64,000 nucleotides of DNA, taken from positions 4,062-68,061 of the forward strand of contig CAAGCF010000023.1 of the NCBI GenBank assembly GCA_900768265.1, given 5' to 3'. The position numbers and the translations under genes are program-made. Under the pieces are notes generated by a model, which saw only the letters and a program-made list of their open reading frames with translations, did no database searches and was not told the DNA's origin. This DNA comes from an uncultured Collinsella sp. (lineage in GTDB: Bacteria > Actinomycetota > Coriobacteriia > Coriobacteriales > Coriobacteriaceae). This document shows positions 26,043-36,789 of the stretch, piece by piece. Positions within the stretch are counted from its first letter, which is position 1, and every line of letters starts with the position of its first letter.

Positions 26043-28691
26043 ATGGTGAAAAAGTCACCGGAAAACACTACTCCCGCAATTGTGGACAACGTAGAGGCGC
26101 TTGAGGCTAAGCTCGCTCAGATGCGAGAGGCCCAGGCGCTTTTTGCTACGTACACGCAGGAGCAGGTCGACAAGATCTTCTACGAGGCCGCCATGGCCGC
26201 CAACAAGGCTCGTATCCCGTTGGCGAAGATGGCCATCGAGGAGACCGGCCGCGGCGTTCTTGAGGACAAGGTCATCAAGAACCACTACGCCGCAGAGTAC
26301 ATCTACAACGCTTACAAGAACACCAAGACCTGTGGTGTCCTGGAGCGCGACGAGGCCTACGGCATCACCAAGATCGCCGAGCCCATCGGTATCGTGGGTG
26401 CCGTCATCCCGACGACCAACCCCACCTCCACCGCGATCTTCAAGACGCTGATCAGCCTGAAGACCCGCAACGCCATCATCATCTCCCCGCACCCGGCTGC
26501 CGCCAAGTGCACCATCGCCGCCGCCAAGCTCGTGCTTGACGCCGCCGTCAAGGCTGGCGCCCCCGAGGGCATCATCGGCTGGGTCGATGTCCCCTCCATC
26601 GAGCTGACCAACATGGTCATGCGCGACGTCGACATCATCCTCGCCACCGGTGGCCCGGGCATGGTCAAGGCCGCCTACTCCTCGGGCAAGCCCGCCCTGG
26701 GCGTCGGCGCCGGTAACACCCCGGTCGTCATCGACGACACCGCCGACGTGCTGCTCGCCGTCAACTCCATCATCCACTCCAAGACCTTCGACAACGGCAT
26801 GATCTGCGCTTCCGAGCAGTCCGTGACCGTCATCGACACCATCTACGACCAGGTCAAGGCCGAGTTCCAGAAGCGCGGCTGCTACTTCGTCAAGCAGGGT
26901 GCCGAGATGGAGGCCCTGCGTGCCGCCATGTTCAAGAACGGCGCTCTCGACCACCGCATCCCCGGCATGGCTGCCGCCAAGATCGCCGAGCTCGCCGGCA
27001 TCGAGGTTCCCGCCAAGACCAAGATCCTGATCGCCGAGGTCACTTCCACCGACCCCGCCAAGGAGGAGTTCTCCCACGAGAAGCTCTCCCCGGTCCTGGC
27101 CATGTACCACGCCAAGGACTTCCAGGAGGCCGTCGACAAGGCCGAGCACCTGGTGCTCGCCGGTGGCCCGGGCCACACCGCCTCTCTGTACGTGCACCCC
27201 GCCCAGGCCGAGAAGATCAGCCTGTTCGAGCACGTCATGAAGGCCTGCCGTATCGTCATCAACACACCGTCCTCGCACGGCGGCATCGGTGACCTGTACA
27301 ACTTTGGCATGAAGCCGTCTCTGACCCTGGGCTGCGGCTCCTGGGGCGGCAACTCCGTCTCCGAGAACGTTGGGGTGAAGCACTTGATCAACGTTAAGAC
27401 TGTGGCCGAGCGCCGTGAGAACATGCTGTGGTTCCGCGCTCCCGAGAAGGTCTACTTCAAGAAGGGTTCCACGCCCGTCGCCCTCGACGAGCTCGGCACC
27501 GTCATGGGCAAGAAGCGCGCCTTCATCGTCACCGACCAGTTCCTCTTCAAGAATGGCAACACCCGCGCCATCGAGGCCAAGCTCGACGAGATGGGCATCG
27601 CCCACGACTGCTTCTACGACGTCGAGCCCGATCCGTCGCTGCAGTGCGCACGTCGCGGCGCCAAGCAGATGGCTCTCTTTGAGCCGGACGTCATCATCGC
27701 CGTCGGCGGTGGCTCCGCTATGGACGCCGGCAAGATCATGTGGATGATGTACGAGCACCCCGAGTGCAAGTTCGAGGACATGGCCATGGACTTCATGGAC
27801 ATCCGCAAGCGTATCTTCACCTTCCCCGAGATGGGCAAGAAGGCCTACTTCGTCGCCGTCCCGACCTCCTCGGGTACCGGCTCCGAGTGCACGCCGTTCG
27901 CCATCATCACCGACAAGGAGACCGGCATCAAGTGGCCGCTCGCCGACTACGCGCTGCTCCCCAACATGGCTATCGTCGACGCCGACAACTGCATGACCGC
28001 TCCGCGCGGCCTGACCGCTGCCTCCGGCATCGACGTCATGACCCACGCCATCGAGTCCTACGTCTCCATCATGGCTTCCGACTACACCAAGGGCCTCTCC
28101 GAGCGCGCTGCCAAGCTCGTCTTTGAGAACCTGCCCTCCAGCTTCACGAACGGCGCCAAGGACCCGCATGCCCGCGAGGAGATGCACAACGCCTCCTGCA
28201 TGGCCGGTATGGCCTTCGCCAACGCCTTCCTGGGCCTCAACCACTCCATGGCCCACAAGCTCGGCGCCTTCCATCACCTGCCCCACGGCCTCGCCAACGC
28301 CGTCATCCTGACCCGCGTCATGCGCTACAACGCCGCCGAGGCTCCCGTCAAGATGGGCACCTTCTCCCAGTATCCTTACCCCAACGCGCTGCACAACTAC
28401 GCCGAGATGGCAAAGTACTGCGGCATCGAGGGCAAGGACGACAAGGAGGTCTTCGAGAACTTCATCACGAAGCTCGAGGAGCTCAAGGACTTCATCGGCG
28501 TCAAGAAGACTATCGCCGACTACGGTGTTGACGAGCAGTACTTCCTCGACACCCTCGACGAGATGACCGAGCAGGCATTCAACGACCAGTGCACCGGCGC
28601 TAACCCGCGCTACCCGCTCATGAGCGAGATCAAGGAGCTCTACCTGGACGCCTACTACGGCCGCGAGCCTCAGGACTACGCCGTCTGCTAG
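26043..28691 (+). CDS. adhE: Bifunctional acetaldehyde/alcohol dehydrogenase AdhE
   Basis: Converts acetyl-CoA to acetaldehyde and then ethanol, regenerating two NAD during fermentation; the family forms filaments called spirosomes. The N-terminal aldehyde dehydrogenase half has catalytic C255 in NGMICASEQ. The C-terminal iron-dependent alcohol dehydrogenase half has TSSGTGSECTPF and metal-site histidines in GLNHSMAHKLGAFHHLPHG (H734, H738, H748 region). 882 residues is full length. The ATG has AAGGAG six bases upstream. Codon use is strongly biased to C-ending codons, as for a highly expressed gene. Confidence 0.97.
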   Translation: MVKKSPENTTPAIVDNVEALEAKLAQMREAQALFATYTQEQVDKIFYEAAMAANKARIPLAKMAIEETGRGVLEDKVIKNHYAAEYIYNAYKNTKTCGVLERDEAYGITKIAEPIGIVGAVIPTTNPTSTAIFKTLISLKTRNAIIISPHPAAAKCTIAAAKLVLDAAVKAGAPEGIIGWVDVPSIELTNMVMRDVDIILATGGPGMVKAAYSSGKPALGVGAGNTPVVIDDTADVLLAVNSIIHSKTFDNGMICASEQSVTVIDTIYDQVKAEFQKRGCYFVKQGAEMEALRAAMFKNGALDHRIPGMAAAKIAELAGIEVPAKTKILIAEVTSTDPAKEEFSHEKLSPVLAMYHAKDFQEAVDKAEHLVLAGGPGHTASLYVHPAQAEKISLFEHVMKACRIVINTPSSHGGIGDLYNFGMKPSLTLGCGSWGGNSVSENVGVKHLINVKTVAERRENMLWFRAPEKVYFKKGSTPVALDELGTVMGKKRAFIVTDQFLFKNGNTRAIEAKLDEMGIAHDCFYDVEPDPSLQCARRGAKQMALFEPDVIIAVGGGSAMDAGKIMWMMYEHPECKFEDMAMDFMDIRKRIFTFPEMGKKAYFVAVPTSSGTGSECTPFAIITDKETGIKWPLADYALLPNMAIVDADNCMTAPRGLTAASGIDVMTHAIESYVSIMASDYTKGLSERAAKLVFENLPSSFTNGAKDPHAREEMHNASCMAGMAFANAFLGLNHSMAHKLGAFHHLPHGLANAVILTRVMRYNAAEAPVKMGTFSQYPYPNALHNYAEMAKYCGIEGKDDKEVFENFITKLEELKDFIGVKKTIADYGVDEQYFLDTLDEMTEQAFNDQCTGANPRYPLMSEIKELYLDAYYGREPQDYAVC

Positions 28692-28708
28692 TTTTAGCAC
28701 GGTTTTTA

Positions 28709-28747
28709 ACGGCGGGGGTGCACGGGTGTTTCACACACCCCCGCCGT
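28709..28747 (+). terminator. Terminator-like hairpin after adhE
   Basis: ACGGCGGGGGTG pairs with CACCCCCGCCGT around a 15-base loop. The following CGCTTCT is only weakly T-rich, so some transcripts may read into the kinase gene 32 bases further on. Confidence 0.65.
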
Positions 28748-28779
28748 CGCTTCTATCGCATCGTTGAAAGGATGCAACC

Positions 28780-29544
28780 ATGCTGCTACCCGATTCCAAG
28801 ACCGAGCTCGTCCGCCGTGGCAACAAGGTCGTTTACGACCTGGGCGACAAGATCGTCAAGGTCTTTAACGAGACCAAGCCTGTCTCCGACGTGTTCAACG
28901 AGGCTTTGAATCTTGCCCGCATCAATGAGTGCGGCATCCGCAGCCCCAAGGCTCTCGAGGTTTCCCAGCTCGAGAACGCCAACGGCTGGGCGCTCGTGAC
29001 CGAGAAGGTTCCGGGCACCACCCTTGCCGAGAAGATGACTGCCGAGCCCCAGCGCTTTGGTGAGTATCTCGAGATGTTCGTCGACCTCCAGATCGAGATC
29101 CACGGCTACACCTCCCCGCTGCTCAACCGTCAGCGCGACAAGTTCGCCCGCATGATCGACAGCCTTGATCAGCTCAATGCCACCACGCGCTACAACCTTC
29201 AGGAGCGCTTGGACGGCATGACCAAGGAGTTCAAGGTCTGCCACGGCGACTTCAACCCCTCTAACGTCATCGTCGGCGACGACGGCCAGCTGTACGTCTG
29301 CGACTGGGCACACGCCACCCAGGGCTCCCCTGCTGCCGACGTTGCCACCACCTACCTGCTCTTCGCCCTCAACAGCAAGGATCAGGCTGAGGCCTACCTG
29401 GAGCTCTACTGCGACCGCGCCGACATGCCTATGCAGGTCGTGCGTCAGTGGACGAGCATCGTCGCCGCTTCCGAGCTCGCTCGTAAGCGCAACGTGAACG
29501 ATGAGTTCCTGAAGAACTGGATCGACGTCGTCGATTATCAGTAA
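28780..29544 (+). CDS. APH-family phosphotransferase (choline kinase/aminoglycoside kinase fold)
   Basis: A 254-residue small-molecule kinase of the APH/ChoK fold. The catalytic loop HGDFNPSNVI is at 155-164, and the metal-binding aspartate (CDW, D175) replaces the DFG position. The N-lobe contains VVYDLGDKIVKVF with the likely ATP lysine and EKVPGTTL. Substrate is unknown; candidates are choline-like alcohols, sugars or a nucleoside. AAAGGA precedes the ATG. It follows adhE and has its own terminator, so it may be co-expressed with fermentation, though no functional link is known. Confidence 0.8.
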   Translation: MLLPDSKTELVRRGNKVVYDLGDKIVKVFNETKPVSDVFNEALNLARINECGIRSPKALEVSQLENANGWALVTEKVPGTTLAEKMTAEPQRFGEYLEMFVDLQIEIHGYTSPLLNRQRDKFARMIDSLDQLNATTRYNLQERLDGMTKEFKVCHGDFNPSNVIVGDDGQLYVCDWAHATQGSPAADVATTYLLFALNSKDQAEAYLELYCDRADMPMQVVRQWTSIVAASELARKRNVNDEFLKNWIDVVDYQ

Positions 29545-29579
29545 TATCTGAGCGATTCATTTCGCATCGGAGGCACAAA

Positions 29580-29622
29580 GGAAAAACCCCGCAGCTCGCA
29601 TGGGCTGTGGGGTTTTCCTTTT
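29580..29622 (+). terminator. Intrinsic terminator after the APH-family kinase
   Basis: GGAAAAACCCCGCAGC pairs with GCTGTGGGGTTTTCC and is followed by TTTT on the plus strand. The A-rich 5' arm gives a T run on the minus strand too, so it may work in both directions. Confidence 0.85.
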
Positions 29623-29646
29623 AGCGATTGTGCACGCCGACAAGAT

Positions 29647-29695
29647 GAAAGGACGGTCCTGCATCTCCCCGAACTGGAGAAATGCAGGACCGTCC
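29647..29695 (-). terminator. Long palindrome acting as proS terminator
   Basis: GGACGGTCCTGCAT (29651-29664) pairs perfectly with ATGCAGGACCGTCC (29682-29695), and the loop holds an extra CTCC/GGAG stem. On the minus strand it is followed by TTTCATCTT. It could be the proS terminator or a REP-type repeat; only one copy is in this window. Confidence 0.65.
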
Positions 29696-29725
29696 CGCAT
29701 ATCGAACTACAAGCGAAATCGTCGA

Positions 29726-31447
<1,722 letters not shown>

Positions 31448-32530
31448 TTATTTCTCCTCAATAAGCTTGTCGACCTCGGCCATAAGCGCGTCGACAATTT
31501 GATCCTCAGCTACTTTACCAATGATCTGGCCATGCGAAAAGAGCAGGGCCTGACCACGTCCGCAAGCAACGCCCAGGTCGGCATCAGAAGCCTCACCGGG
31601 ACCATTAACGGCACATCCCATGACGGCAATCGAAAGCGGCGCGGCATAGTTCTTAAGCCGCTCGGTTACTTCCTCGGCGATAGGAATCAGGTTAACCTGA
31701 CAGCGGGCGCACGTGGGGCACGAGACAATCTCGGGACCGCGGCGACGCAGGCCCAGCGACTGCAAAATTCCCCAGGCGACCGGCGGCTCCTCAACAGGAT
31801 CGGCCGTGAGCGAGACGCGCATGGTGTCACCGATACCCTCAGACAGCAGGATACCAAGGCCCACCGAACTCTTGATGGTGCCCTGCAGCTTTGTACCCGC
31901 CTCGGTTACGCCCAGGTGAAGCGGAACGTGGGGAATCTCACGCGACAGGGCTCGATAGGTATCGAGCGTCGTTTGCACGCTATGGGCCTTGGCCGAAAGC
32001 ACAATGTTCGTAAAGCCGCGGTCTTCAAAATGCTTGACGAAACGCTCGCTCGACATCACGAGCTTTTCGGGCTGCGTGAGGTCGTCGCGCTCGGCGATAT
32101 CCTGCTCAAGCGAACCGGCGTTGACGCCGATACGAATCGCACAGCCCGCGGCACCCGCAGCATCGATCACCGCGTCAACCTTGGCCCAATCGCCGATATT
32201 GCCGGGATTGATGCGCAGCTTGGCGGCACCGGCCTCCACGGCGCCAATGGCGAGCTTATGGTTAAAGTGGATATCGGCGACAATCGGCACCGGAGACTCG
32301 GCACAGATGGTGCGGAAACCCTCAAGCGCGGCCTCGGTGGGCACACTCACGCGCACAATATCGCAGCCAGCCTGCGCCAACGCGCACACTTGCGCAAGCG
32401 TTGCCTGGGCATCGGCGGTATCGGTGCAGGTCATAGATTGGACCACCACCGGCGCGCCGCCACCGATCTGCACGCCTCCCACATGCACGGGGCGCGTCAG
32501 CTCGCGAGGCAAAGGATGGGATAAAGACAA
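31448..32530 (-). CDS. ispG: 4-hydroxy-3-methylbut-2-enyl-diphosphate synthase IspG
   Basis: Iron-sulfur enzyme of the MEP isoprenoid pathway that converts MEcPP to HMBPP. It opens with RPVHVGGVQIGGGAPVVVQSM-like sequence (GGVQIGGGAPV, VQSMTCTDTAD), carries ADIHFNHKLA and RINPGNIG, and has the cluster ligands SCPTCARCQ plus CAVNGPGE. The best start is TTG at 32530, with GGGGAG eight bases upstream; the frame opens 29 codons earlier inside rseP. Together with dxr it covers two MEP steps in one operon. Confidence 0.93.
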   Translation of the reverse strand: MSLSHPLPRELTRPVHVGGVQIGGGAPVVVQSMTCTDTADAQATLAQVCALAQAGCDIVRVSVPTEAALEGFRTICAESPVPIVADIHFNHKLAIGAVEAGAAKLRINPGNIGDWAKVDAVIDAAGAAGCAIRIGVNAGSLEQDIAERDDLTQPEKLVMSSERFVKHFEDRGFTNIVLSAKAHSVQTTLDTYRALSREIPHVPLHLGVTEAGTKLQGTIKSSVGLGILLSEGIGDTMRVSLTADPVEEPPVAWGILQSLGLRRRGPEIVSCPTCARCQVNLIPIAEEVTERLKNYAAPLSIAVMGCAVNGPGEASDADLGVACGRGQALLFSHGQIIGKVAEDQIVDALMAEVDKLIEEK

Positions 32531-32543
32531 TCCAAACACTCCC

Positions 32544-33905
32544 CTACAGAATAAATCGAAGGATGTCGGAACGAAGCATATAGACAAACAACAGCGCAAA
32601 GAGCGCGATGCCCACATAGCTCACAATCGTCTGGACCTTGAGCGGAAGCTCGCGGCCCGCAATCTTCTGAATAATCTCGATGACCAGCTTGCCGCCATCG
32701 AGTGGCGGGATGGGCAGCAGGTTCATAAAGCCAAGCGAGAACGAAATGAGGGCGGCAAACGAAAGGAACGTGGCAGGGCCGGCAGCAGCGGCCTGTGAGG
32801 ACATAACGCTAATACCCACGATCGAAGAGGACTGATCGAGAATCTCCATCGTATGCTGCGGCTGGAGCAGGCGCATCACGCCCTCCGCAGTCTGCACGAC
32901 ATAGGAGAACGACAGGCGAGCCGACGTGATGGGGTCCAGTCGCACCACGCGCGTGGAGGCGTAGACACCGAGCCGCTCGTCGTCTTTCAGTGCAACGGTG
33001 GTCGTGTGCTTCTTGCCGTCGCGCTGGTATTCGATAGCGATATCGTCCTGACCGGTAGCTTTACCGACGGCATCATACACATCCGTCCAGCTCGAGCAGG
33101 ACACGCCGTCGACCGAAAGAATGGCATCACCGGCCTCGATACCCGCCTTGGCGGCAATCGAACCCTCATCGACCTGACCGATCACGTTGCTATCGACCGG
33201 CACCGAAACTCCGGCGATCGAGTAGATGCTCATGAGCAGCAAAAAGCCCGTCAGAATATTAACGAGAATGCCTGCGAGCAGCATAAAGGCACGCTTGAGA
33301 AAACCCTGGCCCAGATAGGTATGCGAACGCTCCTGCTCAAGAAACTCGGACGCGGTGACCGGCGGCTCCCACACGTCGCCCTCGGCAGTCGCGTGCGCGC
33401 GATCGAACAGGCGGCCATCAAAGGTGGTATGTCCCGCAGCGTCACGCGGTAGCGTTTGATACTTAGACGGATAATAGCTGGACGAAGGCTTTTCCCCTTC
33501 CTCATACCAAGGCGCGATGGAGCCCCAGCCCAACAGCAAGGCACAAGCCTCGTGAACATCCTCTTCGGGCAGGTCCAACTCGGTCGAAAGGTCCGCAACC
33601 GAAACGCGACCATGGCGATAGATCGCCGCGAGCACACGGTCGGCACACGAGACATCGGTCGGATCCATGCCGCAGATAGCGGCATACCCGCCCAGCAACA
33701 GCGGCGTCACGCCAAACTTGGTACCCATGCGACGCGATGTATGGTGAATATCGAAACGGCACGGCAGGCCCAAGAAGAACTCCGTCACGCGCACGCCGCA
33801 GGCCCGAGCCGCTAAAAAGTGGCCGCCCTCATGCAGAAACACGAGGACGGAAAGCATCAGCAGGCCCCAAAAGACCGAAGAAAGAACGCTCAGAACAGTA
33901 TCCAT
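32544..33905 (-). CDS. rseP: Site-2 protease RseP with an extra helix-turn-helix-like insert
   Basis: Intramembrane zinc metalloprotease of family M50B. The HEGGH zinc motif is at 25-29 in the first membrane helix, a PDZ domain at about 235-310, and the second active-site motif LDGG at 402-405, with a final membrane helix near 430-447. Between the first helix and the PDZ lies an unusual segment (about 82-195). Its residues 85-130 look like a small winged helix: VLAAIYRHGRVSVADLSTEL then EEDVHEACALLLGWGSIAPW. The ATG at 33905 begins MDTVLSVLSS, but its ribosome site is weak. Confidence 0.9.
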   Translation of the reverse strand: MDTVLSVLSSVFWGLLMLSVLVFLHEGGHFLAARACGVRVTEFFLGLPCRFDIHHTSRRMGTKFGVTPLLLGGYAAICGMDPTDVSCADRVLAAIYRHGRVSVADLSTELDLPEEDVHEACALLLGWGSIAPWYEEGEKPSSSYYPSKYQTLPRDAAGHTTFDGRLFDRAHATAEGDVWEPPVTASEFLEQERSHTYLGQGFLKRAFMLLAGILVNILTGFLLLMSIYSIAGVSVPVDSNVIGQVDEGSIAAKAGIEAGDAILSVDGVSCSSWTDVYDAVGKATGQDDIAIEYQRDGKKHTTTVALKDDERLGVYASTRVVRLDPITSARLSFSYVVQTAEGVMRLLQPQHTMEILDQSSSIVGISVMSSQAAAAGPATFLSFAALISFSLGFMNLLPIPPLDGGKLVIEIIQKIAGRELPLKVQTIVSYVGIALFALLFVYMLRSDILRFIL

Positions 33906-33922
33906 AAAACGAAAAGCAATCC

Positions 33923-35116
33923 TTACGAGGAGGAACGGGTTGCAGCGAGCACCTCGGCGGCCTTGGCACGAGCCCACGCATCGATATCACTAAGCTGCTC
34001 AAACGAAGCAACCGCCTGTGTATCGTGCGCGTCCATGCAAGACTCCACAATGCGATCGATGTCGGTAAAGGTGCAGGCATCGTGCAGGAAGGCATCGACG
34101 GCAACCTCGTTGGCGGCATTCAGCACGCATGGCATGGTGCCGCCCGATTTGCCCGCACGTTCGGCTAGTGCGAAGCAGCGGAACGTTTCCATGTCGGCGG
34201 CATCGAAGGTAAGCTGCCCCAACGCACGAAAATCGATACGCGGCGCCGGGGTTCCCCAGCGCTCGGGATACGAAAAGGCAAACTGGATGGGAATACGCAT
34301 GTCGGAGGCACCGAGATGCGCCATCACGGAGCCGTCGGCAAACTCGACCATCGAATGGATCTTGGACTGGCGCTGAACAACCACGTTGATAAAATCCAGG
34401 TCGCAGCCGAACAGATGCATCGCCTCGATGCGCTCCAAGCCCTTATTCATGAGGGTGGCGGAGTCGATAGTGATTTTGGCTCCCATGGCCCACGTGGGGT
34501 GCGCGAGGGCATCGGCGCGGGTCACCCGGTTGAGTTCGTCACGTGTACGGCCAAAGAACGGGCCGCCCGAGCAGGTAAGCCAGATGCAGTGGGCCTCGCG
34601 CGGATTCTCGCCCAGATAGCACTGGTAGATTGCAGAGTGCTCGGAATCGACCGGGATGAGCTGACCAGGCTGAGCCAGGGGCATCAGCAGGTCACCACCG
34701 ACGACGAGTGATTCCTTATTGGCAAGCGCCAGGCGCTTGTTGGCGGTCAGGGCCGCATGACTCGCCTCGAGACCGGCCGCACCCACGATGGCCACGAGCA
34801 CGCAGTCGACGTCATCGCGACGCGCCAGGTCGCAAACGGCCTGCGCGCCGACACCGAGCTGGGTGCCCTCCGGCAATTCCTGCAAAACGGCATCTGCGCC
34901 ATGAGCAGCATCGGCCACGGCAACCGCCGGGACCGAAAACTCACGCGCAGCCGCAACGAGCTCGGAGGTGCTGGAGTTAACGGATAACGCCGTTACCTGC
35001 AGGCGATCGGCATGCTGACGGCAGACATCGAGCGCCTGGGTGCCGATGGAACCCGTACAGCCTAAAATGGCCACACGGAGGCGACCGTCAGGACCATACG
35101 TCACTTGATGCGCCAT
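33923..35116 (-). CDS. dxr: 1-deoxy-D-xylulose 5-phosphate reductoisomerase
   Basis: First committed step of the MEP pathway, reducing DXP to MEP with NADPH. The Rossmann motif GCTGSIGTQ is near residue 19, with ANKESLV and the metal/substrate segment GAKITIDSATLMNKGLE. 397 residues is normal. The ATG shares one base with the cdsA stop (TAATG), implying coupling. It lies in the usual uppS-cdsA-dxr-rseP-ispG order. Confidence 0.96.
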   Translation of the reverse strand: MAHQVTYGPDGRLRVAILGCTGSIGTQALDVCRQHADRLQVTALSVNSSTSELVAAAREFSVPAVAVADAAHGADAVLQELPEGTQLGVGAQAVCDLARRDDVDCVLVAIVGAAGLEASHAALTANKRLALANKESLVVGGDLLMPLAQPGQLIPVDSEHSAIYQCYLGENPREAHCIWLTCSGGPFFGRTRDELNRVTRADALAHPTWAMGAKITIDSATLMNKGLERIEAMHLFGCDLDFINVVVQRQSKIHSMVEFADGSVMAHLGASDMRIPIQFAFSYPERWGTPAPRIDFRALGQLTFDAADMETFRCFALAERAGKSGGTMPCVLNAANEVAVDAFLHDACTFTDIDRIVESCMDAHDTQAVASFEQLSDIDAWARAKAAEVLAATRSSS

Positions 35117-35991
35117 TACAGCACGCCCCCGATCATCAACAGCAGCTGCGCCGTGATGCAGCCAAAGATCAGCGAATCGCTGCGATCGAGCATGCCGCCA
35201 TGACCCGGAATGAGGTTGCCGGAATCCTTGACACCGACGCCGCGCTTGATGCGCGACTCGATCAGGTCGCCGACAACGCCCAAGATGGACACGACAACGC
35301 CGCAGAGCAGTGCGTAGGGCAGGTTCAGCTTATAGAAGTGCGTGGCCCACAGGATGAGCCAGATCAGAACCGATCCCAAAATACCGCCGACAAAGCCCTC
35401 CCAGCTCTTTTTTGGAGAGATCTTGGGGACCATCTTGTGCTTGCCGATGCGGCTGCCCACGATATAGGCAAACGAATCGGACACCCACAGCGAAGCGCAC
35501 ACGCCGACCGACAGCAGAGCGCCGGGAAAGCCCGGCACGGCGTCGCGCAGCAGTACGATGGCCGACAGCATAAAGCCGGTGTAGATGGGGCCCATGAGCG
35601 TCACGGCGACATCCGAGATGCGGGTGCGAGGCGACCACACATACCAAATACCCACCGCGAGCATCAGGGCAAACAGCAGGGCGTTGAGCAGCAGTGAATC
35701 GCCGAGCGCCGATAGCGGAAAGAGCACGGCGGCGATAATGCCCAGGCGCTCGTTGGCCACCTTGCCATCGAGCCTCGTCATGCGGAAGAACTCATAACAG
35801 CACAGGCCGCTCATGACGGAGACGAAAATGGCCGTGGGAACGATGCCCAAAACCAGGCAGAGGATGAAGACGACGGCGTAGACGATACCTGCGGCGGCAC
35901 GGGTAATAAAACCGGCCAGCCACGACGTCGTAGCCGCGCCGCTCTTGACGGCAGGCGTCTTGGAATCAGACACCTTGGGACGATCGGACAC
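35116..35991 (-). CDS. cdsA: Phosphatidate cytidylyltransferase
   Basis: Makes CDP-diacylglycerol from phosphatidic acid and CTP. It has about eight hydrophobic segments in 291 residues and the CdsA signature near the C-terminus: RIKRGVGVKDSGNLIPGHGG followed by LDRSDS. A hydrophilic N-terminus of about 25 residues precedes the first helix. The start is GTG at 35991, two bases from the uppS stop. Confidence 0.95.
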   Translation of the reverse strand: MSDRPKVSDSKTPAVKSGAATTSWLAGFITRAAAGIVYAVVFILCLVLGIVPTAIFVSVMSGLCCYEFFRMTRLDGKVANERLGIIAAVLFPLSALGDSLLLNALLFALMLAVGIWYVWSPRTRISDVAVTLMGPIYTGFMLSAIVLLRDAVPGFPGALLSVGVCASLWVSDSFAYIVGSRIGKHKMVPKISPKKSWEGFVGGILGSVLIWLILWATHFYKLNLPYALLCGVVVSILGVVGDLIESRIKRGVGVKDSGNLIPGHGGMLDRSDSLIFGCITAQLLLMIGGVL

Positions 35992-35993
35992 GA

Positions 35994-36788
35994 TTAGGCC
36001 TCCTCGGTCTTGCTCAGTCCACCAAACCTACGGTCACGGCCCTGGTAGGCCAAAATGGCGTCGACAAGGCCCCAACGATCGAAGTCGGGCCAATAGGTAT
36101 CAGTGACGTAAAACTCGGAATAGGCAACCTGCCACAGCAGATAGTTCGAAAGACGAAGCTCGCCGGAGGTGCGAATCACAAGCTCCGGATCGGGCAGCCC
36201 AGCGGTGTACAGGTGCGAAGCCACCATATCATCGTCGATAGCGGCGGGATCGATCTTGCCGGCAGCCGCATCAAGCGCGATCTGGCGGACAGCGCGGGTG
36301 ATCTCAGCACGGGCACCGTAGTTAACGGCCAGCGCCAGCGTCATACCGGTATGGTCGGCGCACTCGGCAAGGCCGCGCTCAAAGACGTCGCGGGTCTTCT
36401 TGGGCAGCGCGGAAATATCGCCCAAAAAGACAACGCGAACATTCTCGCGCTTAAGCAGCGGCAGCTCATCGATAAACGTCTTGGCAAACAGGTGCATCAG
36501 AACGTTGACTTCGTGCTGCGGGCGATTCCAGTTTTCGGTCGAAAATGCATAGGCCGAAAGCACGTCGACGCCCAGGCGCACGCAGGCGGTAATGATCTCG
36601 CGCAGAGAGACGATGCCGGCCTTGTGGCCTTCGGTGCGGGCAAGACCGCGCGCCGTGGCCCAACGGCCGTTGCCGTCCATGATGCACGAAATATGGTGCG
36701 GAATGTTATTGAGGTCAAGGTCGGAAAAACCGACGCCCGCAGGGGCGTCGGCAAAGTACTCGACCAGTTTATGCTCGTCGTATTGCAC
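35994..36788 (-). CDS. uppS: Isoprenyl diphosphate synthase (undecaprenyl diphosphate synthase type)
   Basis: cis-Prenyltransferase that builds the lipid carrier for cell-wall synthesis. The catalytic CIMDGNGRWA is at 35-44, followed by GHKAG, YAFSTENWNRP and the C-terminal LVIRTSGELRLSNYLLWQ. 264 residues is normal. The start is GTG at 36788 with GGAG seven bases upstream. It connects the MEP genes downstream with envelope synthesis. Confidence 0.95.
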   Translation of the reverse strand: MQYDEHKLVEYFADAPAGVGFSDLDLNNIPHHISCIMDGNGRWATARGLARTEGHKAGIVSLREIITACVRLGVDVLSAYAFSTENWNRPQHEVNVLMHLFAKTFIDELPLLKRENVRVVFLGDISALPKKTRDVFERGLAECADHTGMTLALAVNYGARAEITRAVRQIALDAAAGKIDPAAIDDDMVASHLYTAGLPDPELVIRTSGELRLSNYLLWQVAYSEFYVTDTYWPDFDRWGLVDAILAYQGRDRRFGGLSKTEEA

Positions 36789-36789
36789 C

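Noticed and set aside
26055..28700. An 881-codon minus-strand frame exactly opposite adhE
   Set aside because: Mirror frame of a highly biased gene; Leu/Gly/Val/Asp-rich without recognisable domains.
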